Below are positions 9,011-17,469 of a DNA stretch of 43,883 nucleotides, in pieces. The notes beneath the pieces were generated by a model. That model did not search any database, was not told where the DNA came from, and was given only the letters and a program-made list of their open reading frames with translations. The position numbers and the translations under genes are program-made. Source of the DNA: Pelagicoccus mobilis (GTDB lineage Bacteria; Verrucomicrobiota; Verrucomicrobiia; Opitutales; Opitutaceae); assembly GCF_016595505.1 (NCBI RefSeq), contig NZ_JAENIL010000056.1:1-43883 (forward strand). The letters are read 5' to 3'. Within the stretch, counting starts at the first letter, position 1. The number at the start of each line of letters is the position of its first letter.

Positions 9011-12000
9011 CTACTTGTCTAATGCTTCCGACGCCCTGGCAAAAACGACAGGCATGCCTTCGCTCAAAACGACGACCAACTCCTTCGAACCGTCGCCGTC
9101 GATATCACATGAGGCCAATCCTCTTGGGCTCCCTTGGAAGGAGAGTCCTGAATCCCACGGCAAGACGCTCTCAAACGCTCTTTCGCCCTTGTTCAAGAAA
9201 AGCCCGAGATGCCCCTTTTCGAAACGGTTGGCCCAAGGCTCAGGCGATTGCAACTCCAAGGACATGAGGACATCAAGCCTCCCATCTCCATCGATGTCTT
9301 CTAGAAGCAGATCCATTGCTCGTCCCGATTGAGCAAACGCTGGTAGCGCTTCAAACCGATAACGCCCATCCTTTTCCATCCAAAAGATGCCGGACCTCAA
9401 TTCACGAACCTCCTTAAAACGATACCCCTTCTCTTCCAGATTCGGAAACATCTCCTGTAAACTCTGTTGGGCAAAGGCCTCGTAGCTGAGACTTCTTGAT
9501 ATATCGCCAGGGAACGACTTCTCAAATCTCCACTTCGCTTCTAGAGTCCACTCCTTTCCTTCTGACACAACGGTCTCGATTAAATTGACCGGCTCAGAGG
9601 ATCGCTCCCCATACCAAAGTCTCATTGGTTCACTGGAGCTCGCAGTCATCTCGGTGTTCAACCCCCAGTTTCCGGCAACAATATCAAGGGTTCCATTTCC
9701 ATCCAAATCGGCAACCGCAAGTTGTGACCAAAGCCCATTCAGGGAATCCAAATCGCCTCGATCCTTCGAAGACCGACGCAACTCGCCCCCTTCATTCTCG
9801 ATAATCGAAATGCACCCCCACTCCGTGGCAACTGCCAAGTCCAGGTCCCCGTCCGCATCCAAGTCACCCCAGCACGCGTCAGCGACCTTCCCCAACTCCA
9901 AAGCGTCATCATCTAAACTCACAGCGCTAAGAGCCCCATCGGTGTGCGACCATAACTCCGAGCTCTCGCTGTACGGATACTTACCGGGCACCAGTCGCGT
10001 TCCTACAAATAAGTCCGTCTCTCCATCCGCATCGAAATCAGCCGCTTCCACCACACTGGAAGAAGAATACGATTCAGAAAACGCTAAGCTCCAATCTCTT
10101 TCCAGATAGCCGTTCCCATCATTCAAATACAAGCGATTCGCATAAAATGAATCCCCCGCTTCCATTTCGACACCACCAGAAGCAGCCAACAGATCCAAGT
10201 CCCCGTCACCATCCCAATCCACCAAATTCAATTCCAGATCCTCGGAGCCAAAGTCCGTTTCGAAATCAATCGAGGAAACATCTTGGAAAGTGCCCGAACC
10301 ATCGTTCAACAGGAGCAAAGTCTCTTGTCCCGTGGAACCTCCCAGAACAAGATCAACATCTCCATCCCTATCGACGTCTCCGTGCACGATCGCTCCGCCC
10401 AATCGAGACTCACGGAAAGATAGTAGCGGTTGATCCAACAGATCCAAAAATCGAGCTTCTGTGCGTTCCGCCTTTTCAGGCAGTTTGCCATCAATAGCAG
10501 TAAACATCCGAGACCGACTTTTCGACCAGGGCTCATCTCTAGCATTCCCGCCCTCCTCCAGCAGGAAGTTTCCATTTACTGGTAGATCCTCAAATACTTC
10601 GACAGCACCACTCGGCCAGCTTACTTCGACTCGGTCTATGCGACTGGAGTTACCCAGCCCAAAATGCAGGATCGGTTCGTCAGAAGACATATATCCACGC
10701 ATAGGATACATTTCCTTGACTTGAACCAGACCATCGGACTCGAGCCGGATCCGAGCTCCTATTCCAAAAGAATTACTCTGTTTCCCTTTTAAACGGAATG
10801 TCACCCGACTCCCCTCATCCTCGTCATTCCGGAAGATCGAAAGCTTGTCCTGGAAATTATTGATAGCCAAATCCAAATCGCCATCCCCATCCAAGTCGCC
10901 ACAAGCAACCCCAAAGCTGACTCCCAACTTGTCCAAGCCCCAAGCTGCACTCCTGTCCTCAAAGGTCAGGTCCCCAAGATTCTCAAAAACAAGATTCCTC
11001 TCCTTCAATGTGGGTTGATTTCGAAAGACGATCGCCATCCACTTATCACTAGAGAATCTCTTTTGCTTCTTCCCAAGGTCGCCATCATGAAACGATCGCA
11101 GCATGCCGTTCGTAGCAAACGCGTCCAATCGACCGTCGTTATTGAGATCGAGCAATCGCGACGCCCATGTCCAGTCTGTGCGAGCCAATCCACTTAGATA
11201 CGCGATCTCCGCAAAGTGAGTCTCCGAGAGTTTCAGCAGCAAACAGTTCTTCAGGTATTGCGGCGTGTCGCCAACTTTGTGCAAGTCAAAGACGTGATCG
11301 TGATTGCCCACTGTTCTCAGATGCTGCTCGCGCGAAGTTGCCGCCATGTCAGCCACCCAGTAGTCCGAGTGCCCATCGTTGTTCACGTCTCCAAAATCAG
11401 CCCCCATCGAGTAGTACGGAACCTGGGGCATTACCTCCGAGAGGATATCTGTGAACGTACCGTCCTTATTGTTTTCATACAAACGGTCCAAATCAGAGAA
11501 ATCGTTAGCAACGTAAATGTCTGGCCAGCCATCTTCGTTATAATCCCACCAAAGTGCAGAGTGACCATGCCCTGCTCCAGATATGCCGATATCCTTCGAA
11601 ACCTCTACGAAATGCCCACCATCATTGCGAAAGACCATGTCCTCTAGCTTCGAGAAGTTAGCTCCCTGATGAATCAAGTTATTCAAGAGGTAAAAATCCA
11701 AATCACCATCGCGGTCGTAATCCGCAAAGCTGGCCATGCCGCAACCAGACTTTACCGCCACACCTCGCTCTTCCGCCTCTTCAGTAAAACGACCCGTCCC
11801 ATCATTGATCCAGAGTTCATTTCCTGCACCGACGAAGCACAAATACAGATCCAAATCGCCATCATTATCCACATCCGCAAAGCTGCACCCGCTTCCTGGT
11901 GCTGGATTGTCAATAATTCCGGATACATCTGTGACATCTTCAAAGCGCATGCCTCCCAGATTCTTGTACAACCTACTCTTTTCGTCTTTACTGACGACAA

Positions 12001-12268
12001 ACAGGTCGGGCTTCAAATCGCCATCTACATCGCCGAGAGCGATTCCGGTACCGATCGTTCCAAGAATATACTCGCGCCAACGCTCGGTCCAAACCTCCGG
12101 GCCGCTGTAGTTGTTCTCGAACTCACCGACTCCTATCGCGCCCGCATCAAGCTCCGTAAACAATGTCCCCTGTTCCGTTCCCTCGCTTGGGGGGACAAAC
12201 TCGGTGAACTCCACGCTCTCAGAACGCCCGCATAACAAAATCAAAAGCCACAAGGTAACTCGTCTCAT
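9011..12268 (-). CDS. Secreted FG-GAP/VCBS beta-propeller protein with ASPIC/UnbV domain (CRTAC1-like)
   Basis: Large surface or periplasmic protein (1085 aa), probably calcium-binding. An upstream start at 12328 would overlap the TPR gene; the ATG at 12268 gives a clean signal peptide (MRRVTLWLLILLCGRSES). I count about 14 Asp-rich FG-GAP repeats such as FADVDNDGDLDLYL, GDLDGDGDLDLAI and DIDGDGRLDVL, arranged in two blocks. Between them (about residues 490-580) lies an ASPIC/UnbV domain (FGIGARIRL, then VEVSWPSGAVEVF). The protein is the second gene of a two-gene unit with a TPR protein. Family members often occur beside polysaccharide-uptake genes, but their biochemical role is unclear; glycan or protein binding at the cell surface is the usual guess. 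The Asp-rich coding is strongly repetitive. Confidence 0.85.
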   Translation of the reverse strand: MRRVTLWLLILLCGRSESVEFTEFVPPSEGTEQGTLFTELDAGAIGVGEFENNYSGPEVWTERWREYILGTIGTGIALGDVDGDLKPDLFVVSKDEKSRLYKNLGGMRFEDVTDVSGIIDNPAPGSGCSFADVDNDGDLDLYLCFVGAGNELWINDGTGRFTEEAEERGVAVKSGCGMASFADYDRDGDLDFYLLNNLIHQGANFSKLEDMVFRNDGGHFVEVSKDIGISGAGHGHSALWWDYNEDGWPDIYVANDFSDLDRLYENNKDGTFTDILSEVMPQVPYYSMGADFGDVNNDGHSDYWVADMAATSREQHLRTVGNHDHVFDLHKVGDTPQYLKNCLLLKLSETHFAEIAYLSGLARTDWTWASRLLDLNNDGRLDAFATNGMLRSFHDGDLGKKQKRFSSDKWMAIVFRNQPTLKERNLVFENLGDLTFEDRSAAWGLDKLGVSFGVACGDLDGDGDLDLAINNFQDKLSIFRNDEDEGSRVTFRLKGKQSNSFGIGARIRLESDGLVQVKEMYPMRGYMSSDEPILHFGLGNSSRIDRVEVSWPSGAVEVFEDLPVNGNFLLEEGGNARDEPWSKSRSRMFTAIDGKLPEKAERTEARFLDLLDQPLLSFRESRLGGAIVHGDVDRDGDVDLVLGGSTGQETLLLLNDGSGTFQDVSSIDFETDFGSEDLELNLVDWDGDGDLDLLAASGGVEMEAGDSFYANRLYLNDGNGYLERDWSLAFSESYSSSSVVEAADFDADGETDLFVGTRLVPGKYPYSESSELWSHTDGALSAVSLDDDALELGKVADACWGDLDADGDLDLAVATEWGCISIIENEGGELRRSSKDRGDLDSLNGLWSQLAVADLDGNGTLDIVAGNWGLNTEMTASSSEPMRLWYGERSSEPVNLIETVVSEGKEWTLEAKWRFEKSFPGDISRSLSYEAFAQQSLQEMFPNLEEKGYRFKEVRELRSGIFWMEKDGRYRFEALPAFAQSGRAMDLLLEDIDGDGRLDVLMSLELQSPEPWANRFEKGHLGLFLNKGERAFESVLPWDSGLSFQGSPRGLASCDIDGDGSKELVVVLSEGMPVVFARASEALDK

Positions 12269-12296
12269 AACCCGTACTTCAAGTTTCCCCCCAAGC

Positions 12297-13484
12297 CTAC
12301 TGTGCAGTGAGCTGACGATTCGTTTCATCCATAGCAGCTCTCGTATCCAGAAATTGCTTCATCGCAGTTTCATTCCCCTGCTTCTGGGCTAGCTCATAAC
12401 CGATTCCCACAATATCGTAGGCAAGCTGGTGACGCCCTGTCCCATTCAACGCCTCCGCTAAATACGCGTAGTAATCCGCGCTCTCTGGTTTTGAATCGAG
12501 CAAACCTAATAGCAAATCGGACGCTTTCTCGTGATCGAGCTCCTCGAGATAGCAGCGAGCCAGCAGAACAGTCAGCTCCTGATCCTCGGCATCCAGTTTT
12601 CGAGCCCGCTCGATAAAAAGCCGAGCACGGGAGAAATTGCCTTCCTCCAAGGATGCCTCTCCCATCGATCGATAGTAACGCTTACTGTAAGCGTCCTGCA
12701 ATTCTTGAGACACACCTTCCTTCTTAGCCGCTTGAAGCAGTCTGGGTACCTGCCGGTAGTCTCCCTTGTCTAAATACAACTCGACCATTCTCAACGATTT
12801 GTCTCCCTCCGAGATCACACCTTCCTCAACTAGGGATGTGAAAAAGACCTCTGCCTTCTCCGCATCTTGGACTTCGAGATAGAGCTCCAACAAGTGATTG
12901 AAGTAGCGCTTATTCTCAGGATCGAGCTCCAGTAGCGATTCGAAGGAGGCAATAGCAGCTACGCTGTCTCCACTCCATCGATACAATTCGGCGAGACTCC
13001 TTTGGATCATTTCGTTATCCGGATTTTCAACACGGCATCGCTCTAAGACAGTGATTGCTGCCGCGCCATCCCCTTTTTTCTGATACAGTTTCGCCGCCAA
13101 GGCAGCCGCTTGAACGTGCCCAGGGTCCAAATCATTAGCGACTTTGACATGCCTCATCGCAGTGTAGCGTTTGCTCAGATTGTAACTGCAAAGTCCGAGC
13201 AGATAATGTCCGGTCACACTCGATGAGTCATTGGGGACACGAGCCCTCAACTCCGCATAACACACTTCGAGAGCTCGCTTTCCAAGCTCGACTTGCCCCT
13301 CTTTCAACAAACGAACACCTTCGTTCATCTCCTCACGAATCCGCTCAAATTCGGCAGACGCTTCTTGAGATTGCCCAAAGCTCTGCACACCCACCCCGAG
13401 ACAAATGAGCGCTGTGCCGCAGAAGGTACAGGCGGACCGAATGCCGCAAAGCCACGCACACATTTGGGACAAAATTCGAGACAT
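12297..13484 (-). CDS. Secreted tetratricopeptide-repeat protein
   Basis: A 395-aa protein with a signal peptide (start at the ATG at 13484; the frame opens further upstream at 13544 without a better start) ending near VQSFGQSQ. The mature part is a run of TPR-like helical pairs from about residue 40 to the C-terminus, for example VLERCRVENPDNEMIQRSLAELYRWSGD and the segments ending LELDPENKRY and LDAEDQELTV. TPR arrays bind other proteins, so a scaffold role for the downstream beta-propeller protein (28 bp away, same strand) is likely but inferred. A motif B dyad lies about 130 bp upstream. Confidence 0.82.
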   Translation of the reverse strand: MSRILSQMCAWLCGIRSACTFCGTALICLGVGVQSFGQSQEASAEFERIREEMNEGVRLLKEGQVELGKRALEVCYAELRARVPNDSSSVTGHYLLGLCSYNLSKRYTAMRHVKVANDLDPGHVQAAALAAKLYQKKGDGAAAITVLERCRVENPDNEMIQRSLAELYRWSGDSVAAIASFESLLELDPENKRYFNHLLELYLEVQDAEKAEVFFTSLVEEGVISEGDKSLRMVELYLDKGDYRQVPRLLQAAKKEGVSQELQDAYSKRYYRSMGEASLEEGNFSRARLFIERARKLDAEDQELTVLLARCYLEELDHEKASDLLLGLLDSKPESADYYAYLAEALNGTGRHQLAYDIVGIGYELAQKQGNETAMKQFLDTRAAMDETNRQLTAQ

Positions 13485-13611
13485 GATAACGATCTTTTTC
13501 GGGGTACAGGGTGTTCTAGTAACAAACACTCGCCCCGAGCTCAAACCGAGTCAACTGACGATATTTTGCAGGCTCCTTCCCAGCAACCCACGAGGCCACT
13601 AAACATCTTAA

Positions 13612-13624
13612 CTTAACGGATTTA
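13612..13624. promoter_or_regulatory. Putative LacI-family operator, motif B
   Basis: CTTAACGGATTTA contains the shared octamer AACGGATT of the motif B family. It lies in the 279-bp divergent gap between the TPR gene (-) and the GH97 gene (+), so it could control both. Confidence 0.5.
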
Positions 13625-13763
13625 TGGACAAGAGGACTAGGACACAACCTGCAGCTTTGCTCTAATCGTCACGAGTAAGCAAAAAGAGCGAAATCCCCGC
13701 CTAACCGAAGCCCACCCCCTTACCCAAATAGCACTCAGGGCCCATGCTTACCTTCCACTAAAA

Positions 13764-15731
13764 ATGAATAAGCTACTACTCCCCTTCTCCTTGCTCGCAG
13801 TCGCGACTCTTTGTCCAGCAGCGCCAAAATCCTGGCAAGTGGACTCTCCCGATATGCGGACCCGAATCGAACTCCAGTTAGAAAACGGCAAGCTCTCCTA
13901 CTCCGCCGCCTTTCAAAAGACCGCACCTGCTTGGCAGGTTGAAGCTTCAGGATTCCAAACACTGATCGCGCCCTCCCCGCTTGGTGTAAAAACAGACTCG
14001 GAGGATCTCAGTTCTCAGCTCGCTCTTCTCAGTGAGAGCGAAACGCTTAGCCGCAGCGATCCCTATACGATGTTAACCGGAAAGCATGCGTCACTAGACA
14101 ACCACTACAACGAACGCGTCATCAGTTTCGTTAACAAGTCCGGAACGACTCTCGAAGTTCATATCCGTGCGTACAAGGAAGGCGTCGCATTCCGCTACGG
14201 TTTTCCGGGTACAAACGGAACTCATACAATCGTTGCTGAGGAAACGGGATTCAAACTACCAAGCAACGGAAAAAAGTGGATCTCCCACTACTCTCCAGTC
14301 GGTACCTGGGCGCCAGGCTATGAGGAGGATTACCAAAACGGGGTGTCTATCGGAACCCCATCTCCCAAGTCTGTGGGATGGGCCTTTCCCGCACTCTTCC
14401 AAACCGAACCTGCATGGATTCTGCTCACCGAATCCAACCTCGACGGAAACTACTTCGCTGCCCACCTTGAACCAGATCCGAAGGATGGACTCTACCGTAT
14501 TCGCCTTCCGGAGACAGATGAAACCTACGGAGTCCACCCTCAGACCTCGACAGCCAAGCTTCCTTTCTATTCCCCGTGGCGCGTTATCATGATCTCACCA
14601 GATCTCGCAGGGATCGCAGAAAACAGCCTCGTTCACCATCTGGCCGATCCTTGCAAAATCGAGGACACCAGCTGGATCAAGCCCGGCCCCTCCACTTGGA
14701 GTTGGCTCTTCGACCATAGCAGCCAAACCGACTATGACCGCCTTATCCCATTCATCGATCTCGCCGATGAACTCGACTGGCCCTACTCCATGGTAGATGC
14801 AGATTGGCACATAATGGAGAATGGAAACATCGAACAGGTCATCGAATACGCGGCCGAACGCGATGTAGACCTCACCGTTTGGTACAACTCGGGTGGCCCT
14901 ACAAACTTGGTAAAACCTATCGGACCGGCCGACAGACTCCACTTGGCCGATACGAGACGAAAGGAATTCGCATGGCTGCAATCCCTCGGAGTAAAAGGAA
15001 TCAAAGTCGACTTCCTCCAATCCGACAAGCAAGGCCAGATTCAGCTCTATATCGATATCATCGAAGACGCCGCCGACTACGAGCTCCTGGTTTTCTTCCA
15101 CGGATGTACCTTGCCGAGAGGATGGGAACGCACCTACCCGAATCTCGTATCCATGGAAGCCGTTAAAGGCGGCGAACAACTCTGGAGCCAAAAGTTCGCC
15201 GACACGATTGCGGTTCACAATACCATCCTTCCCTTTACCCGAAACGTGGTCGGCTCCATGGACTACACCCCATTCCTCTTCCAAGGCATGGGCCCCGAGA
15301 TCACTACCAGCACAACTTGGGCTCACGAGCTCGCCACCACGATCGTATTCGAGAGTGGCATACAACACGTCTCCGAAACCGTAGAGAATTTCGAGCGACT
15401 CCCCTTCTATGTCTGGCGCTTCCTAGAAAACCTGGAAGTTGCATGGGACGAAACAAAACTCCTCTCCGGACATCCTGGTGAAAACGTCGTCATTGCTCGC
15501 CGCAAAGGTGAAACTTGGTACGTCGCCGGCCTCAACGGACAAGATCAAACCCTCGACTACAGCTTGGACCTATCATTTCTGCCTAGCGGAGTTCATTCTC
15601 TCGAGTTGATCGGCGACGGAAGCAGCAAGACCGAGTTCTCGCAGTCGAAGCAGCTGATTCAGAAATCAGACAAGGTGCAAATCACATTCGCTCCACGCGG
15701 TGGCTTCGTAGCAACGATTACCAAAAGGTAA
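13764..15731 (+). CDS. Secreted GH97 glycoside hydrolase, retaining type
   Basis: Predicted alpha-galactosidase-like or alpha-glycosidase of family GH97, periplasmic or outer surface. The 655-aa protein has a signal peptide (MNKLLLPFSLLAVATLCPA), the GH97 N-terminal beta-sandwich (about 25-285), the (beta/alpha)8 catalytic barrel (about 295-560) and a C-terminal beta domain. In the barrel, GIKVDF supplies D416 where inverting members such as SusB lack the Asp; this marks the retaining branch, with D416 as probable nucleophile. E465 in SMEAVKGGE is the probable acid/base. The length is normal for the family. The gene is monocistronic on the plus strand, with a motif B dyad 140 bp upstream and a perfect palindrome after its stop. 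Exact sugar specificity (alpha-galactose versus beta-L-arabinopyranose or similar) cannot be read from the sequence. Confidence 0.9.
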   Translation: MNKLLLPFSLLAVATLCPAAPKSWQVDSPDMRTRIELQLENGKLSYSAAFQKTAPAWQVEASGFQTLIAPSPLGVKTDSEDLSSQLALLSESETLSRSDPYTMLTGKHASLDNHYNERVISFVNKSGTTLEVHIRAYKEGVAFRYGFPGTNGTHTIVAEETGFKLPSNGKKWISHYSPVGTWAPGYEEDYQNGVSIGTPSPKSVGWAFPALFQTEPAWILLTESNLDGNYFAAHLEPDPKDGLYRIRLPETDETYGVHPQTSTAKLPFYSPWRVIMISPDLAGIAENSLVHHLADPCKIEDTSWIKPGPSTWSWLFDHSSQTDYDRLIPFIDLADELDWPYSMVDADWHIMENGNIEQVIEYAAERDVDLTVWYNSGGPTNLVKPIGPADRLHLADTRRKEFAWLQSLGVKGIKVDFLQSDKQGQIQLYIDIIEDAADYELLVFFHGCTLPRGWERTYPNLVSMEAVKGGEQLWSQKFADTIAVHNTILPFTRNVVGSMDYTPFLFQGMGPEITTSTTWAHELATTIVFESGIQHVSETVENFERLPFYVWRFLENLEVAWDETKLLSGHPGENVVIARRKGETWYVAGLNGQDQTLDYSLDLSFLPSGVHSLELIGDGSSKTEFSQSKQLIQKSDKVQITFAPRGGFVATITKR

Positions 15732-15737
15732 GCGAAT

Positions 15738-15761
15738 GCCTCCGCTTGGCCAAGCGGAGGC
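15738..15761. terminator. 24-bp perfect palindrome between convergent genes
   Basis: GCCTCCGCTTGG is followed immediately by its exact reverse complement. It lies seven bases after the GH97 stop and 17 bases before the stop of the convergent GH127-like gene. It is probably a bidirectional terminator, though no U-run follows. Confidence 0.55.
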
Positions 15762-15778
15762 TCATCTGGACAAGCAAG

Positions 15779-17368
15779 CTAATCCGTCAGAATCAAGCGG
15801 CGGTATGATCGCTCTGTATCCATCGTATCAGACAAGTAGTTAGTAAAAATCGGTTCGAGCTCGTCGGTGTCCTTTTCCTCGTCCGCTCGACCTGCTTTGG
15901 TCGCCAGTACCAGGGGACCATGGTAAGCAACCCGACCTACAAATGCCTGAGCATGCCCTTTCGCTTCGGCGAACTGCCGGGTCGAGCTGAGTATCTCACG
16001 GTATCCTGAATCCAACACCCCGCTCAGGCTCACATCCTCACATTCATGCAAAGACACCGTACACCAGCCGTCATCCAAACCGCCTGCACTCGATTTTGCC
16101 TCTGTCCACCAATGAGGAATAAATAGCTTCAAGCGTTTCACCGAAGACTCATTGTTCACCACGCGAAGCGTCATCTTCGCTTCATGCGGGTACTCCGACT
16201 CAATCGAAAGCTTCAGCCCATCCCACTCATAATCTCCCGGCAGTAAGAACGGCAGGTAGAGCGTGTCACCATCGACAATCGCTTGAAACTGAGACATCCG
16301 AGCCAAGCCTTCCGCTCCACGCATCGTACAGCACCAGTGCGACTCATCAGTCTTGTAGAACAAGTCCAACTCACCGTCAGAGCCCGGACAATTGTCACAA
16401 CCAAAACCGCCATTCGATCGCTGCCCATGCCCGAGCGCATTGAACCAAATCAGCTGAGCCTGCTCGAGTAAGACATCATCTTTGGTATGTAACCAAAGTT
16501 CCATCGCCACCATAAGCGAGTCGACCACCGCACACGGCTCTGTCCACTGAGGGCGACCGAACCAATTGAAGTTCGCGTGCGTCTCCGTCCATGCGAGGTC
16601 GATATACAGTCGGTAGCGACGCTCAATCTCCTCCATCAGCTCACTACGCCCTGTTAGTTTCGCCCAACGAATAACGCCGCGACACGCCGTGAGAGTCGCA
16701 TGCGTCTGCGCTTGAATCAGGTCGAGATCCATCTCCAAGAAGCGACCGATCATCTCCTCGATCAAAGGCGAGAGTTCGTCTCTCAAACCGAATGCCTCCG
16801 TCGCATCGATCAGTCCTGTCATCCCAATCGTAAAGCACCCAACATCCGTAGAGAGGATCCACTCGCCAACCTGCTTGAGATGCGAGCCACTATAGGAACC
16901 TCCGCTTTCGCGAGAACTCGGTTCAATCGGGTATTTTTTGTACGCACCTTTCGTAGGCAAAAAGAGATTGTTGATAATCGGAAGCGCGAACTCTCGGGCC
17001 GGACTTTCCGGATCCCAGCGGTGCAACTCGGCCAACGCCTGCAAAACCCATCCATGAGACGACAATTGCTGTTCGCTTATTCCATCATCATAGATCCGCC
17101 CATAATAGCCTCGCTCATTAAGTTCGCTTGGCCAGAGCCGCAACGTCTCCTCCAAATAACGAGGTGCATGCCCCGTCGCCTGAGACAGCAAGACCCATCC
17201 TAGCAGGGTACGACCTTCAATATCTCCCGGCCAACGCTCAAAGGCCTTCTCGCGTTGGAAGATATTCTGCGGCCAGAACTTCTCTTCTTCGAGACGATTG
17301 AAATTCCTCTGAAGACGATTCCAGAGATCTTTAGTGGGCGTAAACGCTCCGAGTGGACTAAAACTCAT
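15779..17368 (-). CDS. GH127-like (beta-L-arabinofuranosidase superfamily) cytoplasmic glycosidase
   Basis: Predicted six-hairpin glycosidase related to GH127 (formerly DUF1680). It is 529 aa without a signal peptide, so likely cytoplasmic. The N-terminal two thirds is an (alpha/alpha)6-type barrel (SHGWVLQALAELHRW, TACRGVIRWAKLTG, WTEPCAVVDSLMVAMELW); a beta-sandwich follows. The motif ESHWCCTMRGAEGLAR has a Cys pair at C346/C347, corresponding to the Zn-binding and nucleophile cysteines of GH127 beta-L-arabinofuranosidases, and PC in WTEPCAVVD may add another ligand. The family is broad and has several activities, so substrate is uncertain. It follows the secreted sulfatase on the same strand after 101 bp, suggesting that desulfated oligosaccharide is its target. 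A weak motif B-like dyad lies at 17381. Confidence 0.68.
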   Translation of the reverse strand: MSFSPLGAFTPTKDLWNRLQRNFNRLEEEKFWPQNIFQREKAFERWPGDIEGRTLLGWVLLSQATGHAPRYLEETLRLWPSELNERGYYGRIYDDGISEQQLSSHGWVLQALAELHRWDPESPAREFALPIINNLFLPTKGAYKKYPIEPSSRESGGSYSGSHLKQVGEWILSTDVGCFTIGMTGLIDATEAFGLRDELSPLIEEMIGRFLEMDLDLIQAQTHATLTACRGVIRWAKLTGRSELMEEIERRYRLYIDLAWTETHANFNWFGRPQWTEPCAVVDSLMVAMELWLHTKDDVLLEQAQLIWFNALGHGQRSNGGFGCDNCPGSDGELDLFYKTDESHWCCTMRGAEGLARMSQFQAIVDGDTLYLPFLLPGDYEWDGLKLSIESEYPHEAKMTLRVVNNESSVKRLKLFIPHWWTEAKSSAGGLDDGWCTVSLHECEDVSLSGVLDSGYREILSSTRQFAEAKGHAQAFVGRVAYHGPLVLATKAGRADEEKDTDELEPIFTNYLSDTMDTERSYRRLILTD

Positions 17369-17380
17369 AACAACAAAAAC

Positions 17381-17393
17381 CTAAACCGCGTAG
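17381..17393. promoter_or_regulatory. Weak motif B-like dyad
   Basis: CTAAACCGCGTAG matches the ideal TTAAACCGTTTAA at 9 of 13 positions, immediately upstream of the GH127-like start codon. This is the weakest member of the set and may be chance. Confidence 0.2.
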
Positions 17394-17430
17394 TCTATTT
17401 ACACCTACACACCTTCACCACGAACAAAAC

Positions 17431-17467
17431 CTTCGTGCACTCTTAGTGCCCTTGGTGGGCAAAAAAA
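17431..17467. repeat. Degenerate intergenic repeat of the 'GTGCACT-TAGTG' kind
   Basis: CTTCGTGCACTCTTAGTGCC followed by CTTGGTGGGC and a run of A resembles 36704-36739 (CTCAGTGCTCTCAGTGCACT followed by CCGTGGTTAAAAAC). It lies between the sulfatase stop and the GH127-like start. Confidence 0.4.
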
Positions 17468-17469
17468 CT

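Noticed and set aside
15779-15791. CTAATCCGTCAGA, resembling motif B
   Set aside because: It is the coding end of the GH127-like gene in a convergent gap with no promoter expected, and the octamer is incomplete.
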